The notes under the pieces are model-generated. The model was not told the DNA's origin. It did not search any database and worked only from the letters and a program-made list of their open reading frames with translations. The position numbers and the translations under genes were made by a program. Below, in pieces: positions 47,591 through 58,590 of a stretch of DNA of 64,000 nucleotides. Numbering within the stretch: position 1 is the stretch's first letter; every line of letters starts with the position of its first letter. Origin of the DNA: Medicago truncatula (Eukaryota > Streptophyta > Magnoliopsida > Fabales > Fabaceae); contig NC_053043.1 of the NCBI RefSeq assembly GCF_003473485.1, forward strand, positions 38,106,576 through 38,170,575, in the 5' to 3' direction.

Positions 47591-48629
47591 GACGGAGCGC
47601 CGATCGGAACAAAGGATGACGGCGTAAAGGGTTCTTTAGGGCAAACAATTAGAAGGTAAGACAAGAAAATCTATAAAGCAAATAATAATGATAAAAATAA
47701 TGAAGTCAATCTGATTACAGGAAAACTAAGATGTATGAATGAAATGACCAAAGTAACCATTAGAACTCAAATATTCCGAAACTTTTTTTTTTTTCTTTCA
47801 ATAAGTGGGAGTGCTTGTAAAGGTTTTTCCTTTAAACTTAAGATCAAGAAAGAAAAATTCCAAGGACAAGTTTGGATAGAAATACAAAAAAATTGGAGAA
47901 TGAGGAGAGGAGAAAAATTAATACATTGGTGGTAGATGGACGAAATTGACAAGTGCTAAAATCCTAACAAGCAATAACGTAGTAAGTTTATCATTCTCCA
48001 TAGGATTATCGTTCAACTAAGTAATTAACAAAACTTATTTCAAAGGGTGAAAGTGTCATAAATTTGAATAGAATTGGAGGGTTGAATTTCCCGGCGAAAT
48101 GCAAGATTATGTTTGTGATTCAGATTATTAACGGTAATTAGAGAATCCTTGAATCCACTTCGTCTTTGTTGGAATTAAACTTTAAGAAAGAAACAACTAT
48201 GTGTGGTGCCTACTTATGATTTAATCAAACCAATTGATAAAACTCCAATGAAGCTTCTCATAACAACTATGTGTCGGACTAACCTACGTTATGTACAACG
48301 ATGTCTAAATAAGGGAGTAGTAACGGATCGAAAATAGGTTATTGCCTACGCACCTACCCCATGTGCTCCTGCACCTGGGACAACATCGGTTGCTTCCCCA
48401 GGCGCCCCTGCTTGTAACTCCTTGCGCCCATATGCGGGCATAAAGTGGTTATTGCTTGTTTTCCAAGCTGGATTTGTGCAAAAAGCCTAGTTTTGTTCTC
48501 TTAATCCCTAAGTAACCATATGTTATTGATGACAGGTCATCTTACGTTATTCTTATTATGTTTATCAGTCATTTTTAGTAGGTTTTACATCCAGAATAGA
48601 GGAGTATTAGTAACATTGCTTATGATTTC

Positions 48630-48983
48630 GTGACATTTGTAACATTTTCTATATTTGTATCATGTAACTCTATTCTTCCCGAAAACATAACAATTATAGG
48701 ATGTTTTGACGTAATTCACGAAGAAATCATGCAAATCGGCAAAACAAGATATATGAAGACCTTGGAAAGATCAAGAAACCTATTAAGGGGTCATAAATTT
48801 AGTCCATGTAAACAGGGTCATATCGTTAAATATTTTGTAATTTCTACAACCGCAATTGAGATTAAGTCAACGCATTTATTTCTATTGATTAACTACATGA
48901 AAAGTCATGACGTAATCACAGTTTCAATTTTTATACAACTGGTTTTGATTGATCAACCAAAAAATCTAAACAAATACCCCTAA
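48630..48983 (+). other. Repeat-internal open frame, copy 2
   Basis: Counterpart of 41429-41725 in tandem unit 2, 117 aa because of a different upstream start and a read-through at the end. Function unknown; see the copy 1 entry for why it is doubtful as a gene. Confidence 0.3.
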
Positions 48984-50138
48984 ATTTTGGGCAACTAATT
49001 CACATATAGACTCTAAAAATATGATAATATACTAATCAATTGATAATTTCTTAGTTTCTTTTATATGACTAAGAAGAAAAGACAAGAAAATTTATAAAAC
49101 AAATAATATTGATAAAAATAATGAAGTCAATTTGATTATAGGAAAACTAAGATGCATGAATGAAATGACCAAATTAAAGTAACCATTAGAATTCAAATAT
49201 TCCTAAACTTTTTTTTCTTCAATAAGTGGGATTGCTTGTAAAGGTTTTTCTTTTAAACTTAAGATCAAGAAAGAAAAATTCCAAGGACAAGTTTGGACAG
49301 AAATTCATAAAAAAATGGAGAATGAGGAGAGGAGAAAAACTAATACATTGGTGGTAGATGGACGAAATTGACAAGTGCTAAAATCCTAACAAGCAATAAA
49401 GTAGTAAGTTTATCATTCTCCATAGGATTATCGTTCAACTAAGTAATTAACAAAACTTATTTCAAAGGGTGAAAGTGTAATAAATTTGAATAGAATTGCA
49501 GGGTTGAATTTCCCTGCCAAATGCAAGATTATGTTTGTGATTCAGATTATTAACGGTAATTAGAGAATCCTTGAATCCCCTTCGTCTTTGTTGGAATTAA
49601 ACTTTAAGAAAGAAACAACTATGTGTGGTGCCTACTTATGATTTAATCAAACCAATAGATAAAACTCCCATGAAGCTTCTCACAACAACTATGTGTCGGA
49701 CTAACCTAGGTTATGTACGACGATGTCTAAATAAGGGAGTAGTAACGGATTGAAAATAGGTTATTTCCCACGCACCTACCCCATGTGCTCCTGCACCTGG
49801 GACATCATCGGTTCTTTCCTCAGGCGCTCCTGCGTGTAATTCCATGCGCCTATATGCGTGCATAAAGTGGATTTTGCTTGTTTTCCAAGCTGGATTTGTG
49901 CAAAGAGCCTAGTTTTCTTCTCTTAAACCCTAAGTAACCATATGTTATTGATGACAGGTCATCTTACGTTATTCTTAGTATGTTTATCAGTCATTTTTAG
50001 CAGGTTTTACATCTAGAATAGAGGAGTATTAGTAACATTGCTTATGATTTCGGGACATTTGTAATGTTTTCTATATTTGTATCATGTAACTCTATTCTTC
50101 CCGAAAACATAGCAATTATAGGATGTTCTGATGTAATT

Positions 50139-51308
50139 TGATGAGTCAATAATTGGTCATTTTAGTATAATATTCAGTTTTGTTTTATTTAGATTTAAGT
50201 TTATTTTATTTAAATATTATTTTCTTTAAGAACTATTTTACTTCAAATTGCATATTATTATATTTCAGAAATGAATATTTGATGGATTGAATCTTGGAGC
50301 AAAAGAAAGGGGTTTGGAGCTGATTCGGAGCAGAAAAATACAAAGATTCGGAGACAAAAATATGTCTCCCCCAAGTCAGAAGCTCGGCACGGCCCATGCT
50401 AACATTGGCACGGCCGTGCCACCTCCCAGGACTGCTTTTTGCTGCTTTTCCTTAGATTTTAAGCTACTCTATTTTAGTTCTACCAAAAAGCCCGCAGTTT
50501 CTTGTGGAACATTCTAGTGATGTAATTGCTTAGATTCTAAGTCGAATGTAAACTATAAATAGAGTAGCTAGCCATCACAAATATTCATCTTTTATTCTTG
50601 GAATTCAATAAGTGACAATTGTCTTTCTTAATAAAAGTTCTTTTCTTTTCCTTTACTTTCTTATTATTTACTTTTATGCTTTTCCTCTTCTTCTCTATGT
50701 CTACGATGAACATGAGTGAATAGACTTCTTTTGTCATGGGATTGTTGGAGAAGTCTAATGACATAATCCTAATCAAACCAAGCCTTCAATCCGAATCTTA
50801 TGTAACCCTAGTTTCTAATCTAAATTCACCGTTTTAACATGAATTAATCATTATCAAACTATAGAAGCGAAAATGGAGGGTTTGATAATTGTTAATCCAT
50901 CATCTAAAATATCAATTCATAAAATGAAAGTGGATTTTTGATATTTGAACAAGTGAATTTAGACAAGGGTTGCGAAACATGAAAATAGGCGTGATTGTTA
51001 AAGGAACACACTCACTGAGACCGAAAGGAGATGTGATAGGCTAAAGAGAAACTTGTCCTTAGAAATTAGGTCTAACATGAAGTTTTAGGTTTAATGGCTT
51101 GGTTTATGAAAGATTTATCGCCATGACGGAACAATAATCCCAAAGCTCTCTTTTATTATTGTTTTCAACCGTTAAAAACCCCAACTTTGTAATCTGAACT
51201 CTCTCTAATCACCAACTAAGGTTAATTAAATTAAACCACTCTCTGTCAGAACGATACTCTCTTTTTACTACTTTGATAGAACCGTGCACTTGCAGTTTTA
51301 TCCCATCA
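50139..51308. mobile_element. Solo LTR, 1,170 bp, with perfect 5-bp target duplication
   Basis: Begins TGATGAGTCAATAATTGG and ends TTTTATCCCATCA, so the ends are TGATG...CATCA inverted termini. The 5-mer TAATT is duplicated at 50134-50138 and 51309-51313, while the sister repeat at about 48712 has it once. A TATA-like ACTATAAATAGAG lies at about 50551. A 14-bp palindrome GGCACGGCCGTGCC lies at about 50406. There are no internal genes, so this is a single LTR left by recombination. The style suggests Ty3/Gypsy, but the family is an inference. Confidence 0.9.
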
Positions 51309-51313
51309 TAATT

Positions 51314-51544
51314 CATGAAGAAATCATGCAAATCGGCAAAACAAGACATATGAAGACCTTGGAAAGATCAAGAAACCTATTAAGGGGTCATAAATTTAGT
51401 CCATGTAAACAGGGTCATATTGTTAAATATTTTGTAATTTCTACAACCGCTGTTGAGATTAAGTCAACACATTTATTTCTATTGATTAACTACATGAAAA
51501 GTCATGACGTAATCACAGTTTCAATTTTTATACAACTGGTTTGA
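51314..51544 (+). other. Repeat-internal open frame, copy 3 (cut by the LTR)
   Basis: The same frame as at 41429 and 48630, with its 5' part separated by the solo LTR. The open frame now starts inside the LTR end (51284). In unit 4 (about 52190-52400) the frame is destroyed. Confidence 0.3.
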
Positions 51545-52717
51545 TTGACCAATAAAAAAATCTAAACAAACACCACTCAATTTTGGACAGCTAATTCATA
51601 TATAGACTCTAAAAATATGATAATATACTAATCAATTGATAATTTCGTAGTTTCTTTTATATGACTAAGAAGGAAAGACAAGAAAATCTATAAAGCAAAT
51701 AATATTGATAAAAATAATGAAGTCAATTTGATCCAGGAAAACTTAGATGCATGAAGGAGATGACCAAAGTAACCATTAGAACTCAAATATTCCTAAACAT
51801 TTTTTTCAATGAGTGGGAGTGCTTGTAAAGGTTTTTCCTTTAAACTTAAGATCAAGAAAGAAAAATTCCAAAGACAAGTTTAGACAGAAATACATGAAAA
51901 ATGGAGAATGAGGAGAGGAGAAAAATCAATACATTGATGATAGATGAACGAAATTGTCAAGTGCACCAAATCATAAAAAGTTATTCTTAAGTAACTATAT
52001 GTTATTCATGATAGGTCATCTTACGTTATTCTTAGTATGTTTATTGGTCATTTTTAGTAGGTTTTACATCCAAAATAGAGGAGTATTATAAACATTGCTT
52101 ATGATTTCGAGACATTTGTAATGTTTTCTATATTTGAGTCATGTAATTCAATTCTTCCTGAAACATAGCAATTCTAAGATGTTTTGATGAAATTCACGAA
52201 GAAATCATGCAAATCGGCAAAACAAGACATCTGAAGACTTGTGAAGACCTTGGAAAGATCAAGAAACCTATTAATGGGTGATAACTTTAGTAATGTAAAC
52301 AGGGTCATATCGTTAAATATTTTGTAATTTCTACAACCGCAATTGAGATTAAGTCAACACATTTATTTGTATTTATTAACTACATGAAAAATCATGACGT
52401 AATCAGAGTTTCAATTTTTTTATAACTAGTTTTGATTGACAAACCAAAAAACTAAACAAACACCACTAAATTTTGAGCAACTAATTCACATATAGACTTG
52501 TAAAATATGATAATATACTAATCAATTGATAATTTCTTAGTTTTTTTTATATAAACAAGAATGAAAGACAAGAAAATCTATAAAGCAAATTATATTGATA
52601 GAAGTAATGAAGTAAATTTGATTCCAGAAAAATTAAGATGCATGAAGGAGATAACTAAAATAGCCATTAGAACTCAAATATTCCTGAACTTGTTTTTCAA
52701 TGAGTTGGAGTGCCTAT

Positions 52718-53000
52718 ATCATCCATGTTCTGCAACAATATTGATCAAACAGAAATTTAAAAAGTAAAATACCAGATAAAAATAAATGTAAAAAGTAAAA
52801 CATATAATTTCAACTATAGTTTATTAATAATATTTCTCAAAGTTCAAATGAAACATGAACACAACGATAAGGAAAAAATAGATTTCCTCACATCAACTAG
52901 CACTTTAAGCATTCACATATCATCTGAATCCATGGAATATAATTTGAAACAAGAACATATAACCATACTTATTATTATTATTATTATTATCATCTATTTT
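52718..53000. other. Spacer with (ATT)n microsatellite
   Basis: Follows the end of the tandem array. An ATT trinucleotide run lies at about 52970-52990. The rest is the 3' flank of the ZF-HD gene. Confidence 0.6.
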
Positions 53001-53807
53001 CTAGTGCTTATTTCCAAGGGTGTGTTTGTTGTTATACATCCACACCCTAAAAGTTTTACACTTTACACCAATCTCATTACAAAATTCTTCAACAACATTT
53101 TCATCTTGTTTATGAATCTTCCAACCTGATTTCATAGCAAATCCAAGCATCCTTTCCTTTTGATCATGAGTGAACTTGGATCTGAACCTCTTCTTTGATT
53201 TTGACGACCCTTCTCCACCACTATAAGTATCACCATGATAGATTGGCTCAACAGCACCTTCTCCAAGATAACCCCTTGGAAAGTGGGCCTCATCATGAAC
53301 AACTGAAGAAGGAAGAGAAGTAGTTGTCCCCCTAGAAGTCCCAGTCACATGATGGTAACCGGTCGGAGTTTGAAAAACTGTCGAGAAGGGAGTTGGCTGA
53401 GGAAAACGGGGGTTGTTAAAAGGAAGGGAAATATTCTCTTCATTAACAACACCATTTTCTCTCCGATGAAAATTTCGGTGACAGTTACACGCAGCACATG
53501 TGAAAAATTCGATGGTTCCTTCAATTCCAGCGGGTAAAAACTCGCCACAACCATCAAGAGCGTAGCCTCCAATGCTGGAAGCGTGATTCTTTCTACACTC
53601 TTTGAAGTTTCTTTCAAAGCTATTGCTTTGAGAATTCATTAGGGTTTCTTCAACATGATCATTCGAGGTTGTAGTTGTTTCAACGTAACTTGTTGGTTCA
53701 GTAATATTAGCCATGACTACCTCTTCCTCATTTTCTTTATTTTCCATCACAGTAGAGAACAGGCAAAGGCTTGAAAAGATAACAAACAATGGGATCGAAG
53801 TAAACAT
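53001..53807 (-). CDS. Zinc-finger homeodomain (ZF-HD) transcription factor
   Basis: Intronless, 268 aa from the first ATG. Plant ZF-HD proteins bind ATTA-containing DNA and dimerise through the zinc finger in the nucleus. The ZF dimerisation domain is at about 69-117, starting KECRKNHASSIGGYALDGCG and containing the FFTCAACNCHRNFHRR Cys/His cluster. The homeodomain is at about 205-267, starting KKRFRSKFTHDQKERM, with recognition helix KTFRVWMYNNKH (the family usually has His where Tyr257-258 region reads MYNN). The first 20 residues are hydrophobic, odd for a nuclear protein. The ATG at 53807 has a weak context (T at -3, T at +4), whereas Met21 (53747) has G at -3 and +4, so the 248-aa form from Met21 is the likelier product. 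A TATA-like TTATTTAAAG lies at 53906-53897. Confidence 0.93.
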   Translation of the reverse strand: MFTSIPLFVIFSSLCLFSTVMENKENEEEVVMANITEPTSYVETTTTSNDHVEETLMNSQSNSFERNFKECRKNHASSIGGYALDGCGEFLPAGIEGTIEFFTCAACNCHRNFHRRENGVVNEENISLPFNNPRFPQPTPFSTVFQTPTGYHHVTGTSRGTTTSLPSSVVHDEAHFPRGYLGEGAVEPIYHGDTYSGGEGSSKSKKRFRSKFTHDQKERMLGFAMKSGWKIHKQDENVVEEFCNEIGVKCKTFRVWMYNNKHTLGNKH

Positions 53808-54019
53808 GAATCTCTATTGGAAGAGTAACACTATGATATGTTTTTCTAATTTTTGTTACTATGTTTTGTGATAATTTGTTCTAGCTCCATCCACCGCTTT
53901 AAATAATGGTCACATAAGAATAAAACATATCTTGAAATTTTACTTAAAAGAGACTTAAATTGTTCATAGTCAAACAATTTATTGTAATGTGAGAAAAATT
54001 AAATGTCGGTGCTAATATA

Positions 54020-54163
54020 CCCTCCGGTCACTATTATAAGCAAAACTTTACATTTTAAATTCATTTATTAAATGATGTATGTGGTTTATGATAAAGACTA
54101 TATACTTCATTAATTGAATGAATTTAAAATGTAAAGTTTTGCTTATAACAGTGACCGCATGGT
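54020..54163. mobile_element. Short Stowaway-like foldback MITE
   Basis: Inverted arms with AAGCAAAACTTTACATTTTA on the left and its complement on the right, plus CCCTCCGGTCAC at the left terminus. The right terminus has decayed (GTGACCGCATGG). The whole 144 bp can form one hairpin. It lies about 110 bp upstream of the predicted ZF-HD TATA element. Confidence 0.75.
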
Positions 54164-54752
54164 GTATAGTGCAAAGAGATGCATGTATTTAATCTATGTG
54201 AAATGTTAACTAGTGCCCCTGAACATCGATTAAAGAATTAGAAAAGAAAATATTTTCTTGAAAATTGTGTATTCTATTTTTTAAAAGTTGAAATATTGTT
54301 ATTTTCAATGTAAATCATGTTTTTTTATTTATACTTTTAGTTTCTTAACCAATGCATCGGAGACACTGGTTAACAAGACCCTTTATCTATTTGTGTTTAG
54401 GGTGTAGTTAGTACTTCTCTTTTGACTCCAGGGTTCTATTTTATGTAATTAATATGTAATACGTCATTACTTAGTTTTTCGAATAAATATAACTTATTTA
54501 TTAACTTTTACCGTAAAAATGTGATTTGTTTTTCACTATTATTTTGTTGCTAAAAGAAATATATACAAAAATTAACAGAAGGGGCTACACTTTCTATATA
54601 TGGTGAACTAATCTTTGAATCTCGATCAAGAGAGGTATTGAAATTGAACCTATGAATCGTCTCAAAAGATTAGCTAAAGTATACGAATTAAACTTGTGAA
54701 AGATAATGATGTAGGAATCATAATATCAAAATACTAAAATGATTTTTAATAT

Positions 54753-55255
54753 TGGGTTAAATATTTTTTTTATATAAATATTCTGACTTTTTATTTAGTG
54801 CCCTTATAAAAAATTGACTTTTAGCCCTCCAAAAGTTTTCCGTCTATAATTTTGGTCCCAATTTTTAAGTAAGGTCATGTATACCCTTCTGATTTTATGT
54901 TGAATTTTTGCATAAATATTTAGAATATTATAATAATCTCTCCATAAAAATTGATTTTTTTTCAACAAAACATGAAATAAATATGATATTTTAAGCGCCA
55001 AAAACATAGAAATTCATATTTTATTTATCATTTGTTAAAAAAATAAATAAACTTTTGCAAGAGAGAATTATATAATGTATTAAATATGGCTGCGAAAAAA
55101 ACCAAAATTTTGACTGATACACATGAGTTGACTTAATATCATACACTAAAGTTCTGATAAAAAATTCCGAGGGACTGAAAACCGAATAAAACATTTAGGA
55201 GTTTAAAATGAAAAGTTAAAATATTTATAAGCATCAAAAACATATTTACCCTTTA
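54753..55255. repeat. Degenerate inverted-repeat element of the GGTTAAATAT family
   Basis: The left end GGGTTAAATATTTTTTTTAT and the right end (reverse complement AAGGGTAAATATGTTTTTGA) resemble the element at 24777-25174. Internal TAGCCCTCC / GAGGGACTG motifs also oppose each other. It is older and more diverged than that copy. Confidence 0.5.
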
Positions 55256-55959
55256 ATATGTAGAGAAAGGAAAGATCAATTTTTCAAACTCCATTTAATC
55301 TCAGGATTGTCCATATGGTTTTCCATATGTCTTTATCCATATTGTAGTCTTATAGGAGCCCCTTGAGTCAATCATGTGAATCAAGAAAATATACTGTAGT
55401 CTTAAATTTATTGACAATTTGTAAAGTTTTACAAGTTTACCATTTAGAAGAGATAATTAGTCAATGTTTATATTAGAGTATTTTGTTACATATTGTAGAT
55501 AAAGATGTAACACGGTTACAGTATGTTTGTAAAGAATTAATTATAACACTTAAAAAATTTGAGAGAGATCTTATAAAAATCGACAAAGAAAATTCTCAAA
55601 GAGGGTATTATATGTAGACACGAAGGTATTATGTTAAATTTTATTGGTTAAAATATCATTGATGAATATCAAATGTAGTAATATGGTTAAATATAATTTT
55701 AATTGGATAAAAATACCATATTATTAGATTTAGTTCGTACAAATATTTTTGTTGATATTTTGCATTCAATTTGGTTGATAAATTGAGAGCTAAACATGAA
55801 TGATTTTATTTAGAGACTAATCTCACCATAATTTTTAATAGGAAAATGCTAACAAATGTGTTTAAAGTAGTTATATATATATAGGAGGATTTATACGCTC
55901 ATTTGTTAAGATGAATTGGTCATTTCTCTATATTCATATTTTTTTTTTGGAACAAAACA

Positions 55960-56040
55960 ACTGTTTTTTTTTTTTTTAACAAAACAAAATGGAATTATAT
56001 AACTAAAGCATAGCAGTCCCGAAAGCACAAGGTGTGCCTT
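55960..56040 (-). mobile_element. LINE 3' tail fragment, minus strand
   Basis: On the minus strand the order is GGCACACCTTGTG, then ATAATTCCATTTTGTTTTGTT, then a poly(A) seen as a T run at about 55962-55978. The same order ends the plus-strand LINE fragment near 62388-62455. Only the tail is present. Confidence 0.55.
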
Positions 56041-57320
56041 AGAAACTACTGCAGAAATCAAGAGTTACAACAATTAGAAATAGAGCACAGCAGAACAACA
56101 TTAGCCTATACCCAAACAAACAAGAGGGCTAGACCACACTGCTGTGTACCAAAAACAAAGGTAGCGCTTTTAGGAAGCGGAAAGGAGTGTAAGGTTGTTT
56201 CATTGGATCGTAGCACGAGGATTCACAATGAACCTCAGAGAATGATGACCATGTGATAGAAGGAGTATGGAGTCTCACTCATCTCAACGAATTGATGTCT
56301 ATAACTAGGTCAGCTGATGAAATCAGAGTGGCGCAACGGGAATTGAATGGTAGAGGTTTTAACGGAATCCATGAAACCTTGGACGTTGGAATAAGAATTA
56401 CTATGAGAAGAGTAAGAAGTTTGAAGCATCATATTCAAGGAAGAAAAACTCGGATAGTCGATGAAAAGCATGGTAAGAATAGGATGGACGTATCTTTACA
56501 TAAGTAAGTTATGAGAGATTGGAATTCGCCTCTAGTATGGTAATCAGGGTAACGTTCAAGTCGTCAAGTGTAATAACCGATGTTCGAATAAATAGGTACT
56601 GCTCAGGAGAAGATGGCAATACTTAGGCTTTATCCGGATATGAAGCTCTGAAGATTCAAGTTCAGTATTCTTGGAAATGAGGGAGAAGATGTTGTCATGT
56701 GGGTCAAGAATCCTTCATGATTTATGTTATGCAATAATGTATGTATGTCTAATCGATATACATATAAGTTAAAGAGGAAATTGAAAGAATCCACCCTTGA
56801 AGTTAGCAGTGTTGTTATGAAGGAAGACACAATTATCAAGTTTTACACGATGTGATTCATGCCCTCTTATGCCATGCTTGTTAAGTGATAACGATACTTG
56901 CTATAATATTGTTGAACCATGTTTTTATGACTCCTAGAGTTAAGGTATGTATTAAGGGACTTGGAAACGAAGTTATTTTTTAAAACATGATATTTCCACA
57001 TTTCTGAAACTGATGAAACACGCTATAAGCGAGTATACTCATTTAAGGCGTGCAAACTTCAGAGCCAACTCGCCATAGGCGGGCTTGGGGTGAGTTGCAC
57101 AACTTTCTAAAAATGTGTTGACTCGTCCAGTGGTTTTGCAGTACCGTTATGGACTCAGTTTCACAATGTTTTTTTAAAAAGTTATGCACCTATTCGTTCC
57201 AAGGACCCATATACTTTTCGTATCACCTTTTTCATGTTTTCTTGTTCTTGGCCTACAAAATGAAAATCGAACAAACTGTAGTAAATTGAAACCAATAACA
57301 AGTGAAAATACTACATATTA
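56041..57320. other. Unassigned stretch, probably retroelement-derived
   Basis: Moderate GC and coding-like texture at 56253-56507 (84 aa, no family known). A region at about 57010-57090 has GCTATAAGCGAG and GCCATAGGCGGGCTT motifs that resemble LTR-associated legume repeats. No intact domain was found. Confidence 0.3.
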
Positions 57321-57779
57321 TTAAATAAAACAAAGCTATAAAAAAAATAGGTAGAAAATAGTGTTATATAATTTCCCCATGCTTGGACCCTTCATTGGCC
57401 TCAAGCAAATGCTCAGGTAAGAAGAATTAGGAACAAGCAGACATCAAGATCAAATAACAGAACATCAAGTACATGAAAAAGTATTAGGCAAGGTTAAAAC
57501 CAAGGTATCACCAACCTTGGTTCCAAGTTATAAAATCTCATCAATTGTTTTGAACCAGACATTTCTTCACAAAAAGTATTAGTGCAAAGTGCTGCCATGT
57601 CCAAATGACGATCGAAATTGTAGTATCACTTGTGTAAATTTGAGGTATCCTAAGGGTGTGTATTGCGGTTGGTCTGGTCTGTGTTGTTGCGAGGGATAAT
57701 TGTTCCTTCTCAAAATGTTGTATCAAGTTTATCTACACAGAGTCTTTATGATTAGTGGAGAAATAAATAAATTGGTTTC

Positions 57780-58180
57780 TATTTTATCATATGTTTTGAA
57801 CCAAAAATTTCTTCACAAAAAAGTATAGTCCAAAGAGCAACTAATGCTGGGACTACTACTCTTAGAAGAAAAACATCAAGCAAAACTGAAATTATTTGCA
57901 TTTGTAAGGTATTCTTTATAATGATCTCAGCAATTTTGTAGCAACACTTTATCAGTCATTGTTAACATGAACAGAGAATGATGCTCACCTTGTAATTTTT
58001 GTGACAATAAAAATAATTACAAAGAACTTAATATATTATACTTGAAATATCCCAATTGTAAGTTTGATACGAAAATAGAGACCCAACTCACGATAATCAT
58101 AAGTCTTAAGATGCCTATAAAAGGATATAGAGTATCTAAAGAGCTTAACTTATTGTTTCTAGTACATAACCAAACATGGC
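57780..58180. repeat. Duplicated 3' flank of the AAA-ATPase gene
   Basis: TTCTTCACAAAAA, GCTGGGACTACTACTCTT and AAAACATCAAGCAAA occur here in the same order as at about 28640-28760, downstream of AAA-ATPase copy 2. A shorter version is at about 62880-62920. This marks the duplicated segment beyond the coding sequence. Confidence 0.7.
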
Positions 58181-58372
58181 CTATATATTTTCTCTACCTA
58201 GTTCACCTTCTTCTTTGTTATTTTCTTCAATCTTTATCTCTTCCTTGATCATTTTCTTGGCTTGGAGGAATTTGATAAGGTCTTGTAGGCATTCTGTAGC
58301 ATCACAATCCTTTGTTAACTCTTCTGCAATTTCAGCTGGAGTAACTTGAACTTCTCCTAAAAGCACTTCACT
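58181..58372 (-). pseudogene. AAA-ATPase 3' fragment joined to cystatin flank
   Basis: Encodes only the last ~60 residues of the BCS1-type protein (LLGEVQVTPAEIAEELTKD to the Glu/Lys-rich end). It breaks off on its upstream side at about 58372, where sequence switches to the 3' flank of the cystatin locus (AATTTAAGGCATACATG). The AAA core is absent, so it is a dead fragment made by segmental rearrangement. Confidence 0.88.
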
Positions 58373-58590
58373 AATTTAAGGCATACATGTAAATGATGCT
58401 ATAAGATCACATAAAATATAAAATTTAGATCCATTGTTCATATCATAGATAATAGACGATGATATCATAGAATTAGATCCATTGTTCATTATGATATAGA
58501 AAATATAAAATTTTATTTGTTTGATAATAAGGCATACATGAAAATGATGCTATAAAATCACATAATAAACATCATCTAATAATTTAAGCA
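58373..58590. repeat. Cystatin 3' flank, partly duplicated in place
   Basis: AAGGCATACATG...AAATGATGCTATAA(G/A)ATCACATAA occurs twice, at about 58378 and 58531. The second copy continues into the cystatin gene, as at 38265-38323. GAATTAGATC(C/T)ATTGTTCAT also recurs. Confidence 0.65.

Larger units (their letters stand above)
41854..47649 (-). mobile_element. L1-type LINE, nearly full length, in the tandem array
   Basis: Minus-strand element of about 5.8 kb: 5' end near 47644, ORF1 47590-46043, ORF2 46046-42065, a 3'UTR of about 200 bp, and a short poly(A) seen as T7 at 41854-41860. Left flank ...GTTTCTTTTATAT and right flank TAGAAGGTAAGACAAG are contiguous in the neighbouring repeat units (about 49059 and 51660), giving the empty site directly. 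No clear target duplication is visible, and a few bases of target appear lost. The element could not move by itself because the ORF2 endonuclease is broken. Confidence 0.92.
41127..52713. repeat. Tandem array of a ~1.42-kb repeat, four partial to full units
   Basis: The unit is defined by ATGTCTAA(A/G)TAAGGGAGTA: unit 1 starts at 41127, unit 2 at 48301, unit 3 at 49723. Unit 2 is complete (1,422 bp). Unit 1 is split by the LINE at 41854-47649 and lacks about 40 bp near 41190 that unit 2 keeps. Unit 3 is split by the solo LTR at 50139-51308 and ends early at about 51965. Unit 4 is a piece from about 51993 to 52713. Copies are only a few percent diverged. I do not recognise the family. Each unit contains the frame described at 41429, 48630 and 51284. 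Confidence 0.9.

Noticed and set aside
41127..52713. CRISPR-like or bacterial repeat array
   Set aside because: Units are ~1.4 kb, carry eukaryotic retroelements and sit in intron-containing plant DNA; there are no short spacer-separated repeats.
53345..53617. Alternative frames within the ZF-HD gene
   Set aside because: The frame with the zinc-finger and homeodomain motifs explains the region; the others lack any motif.
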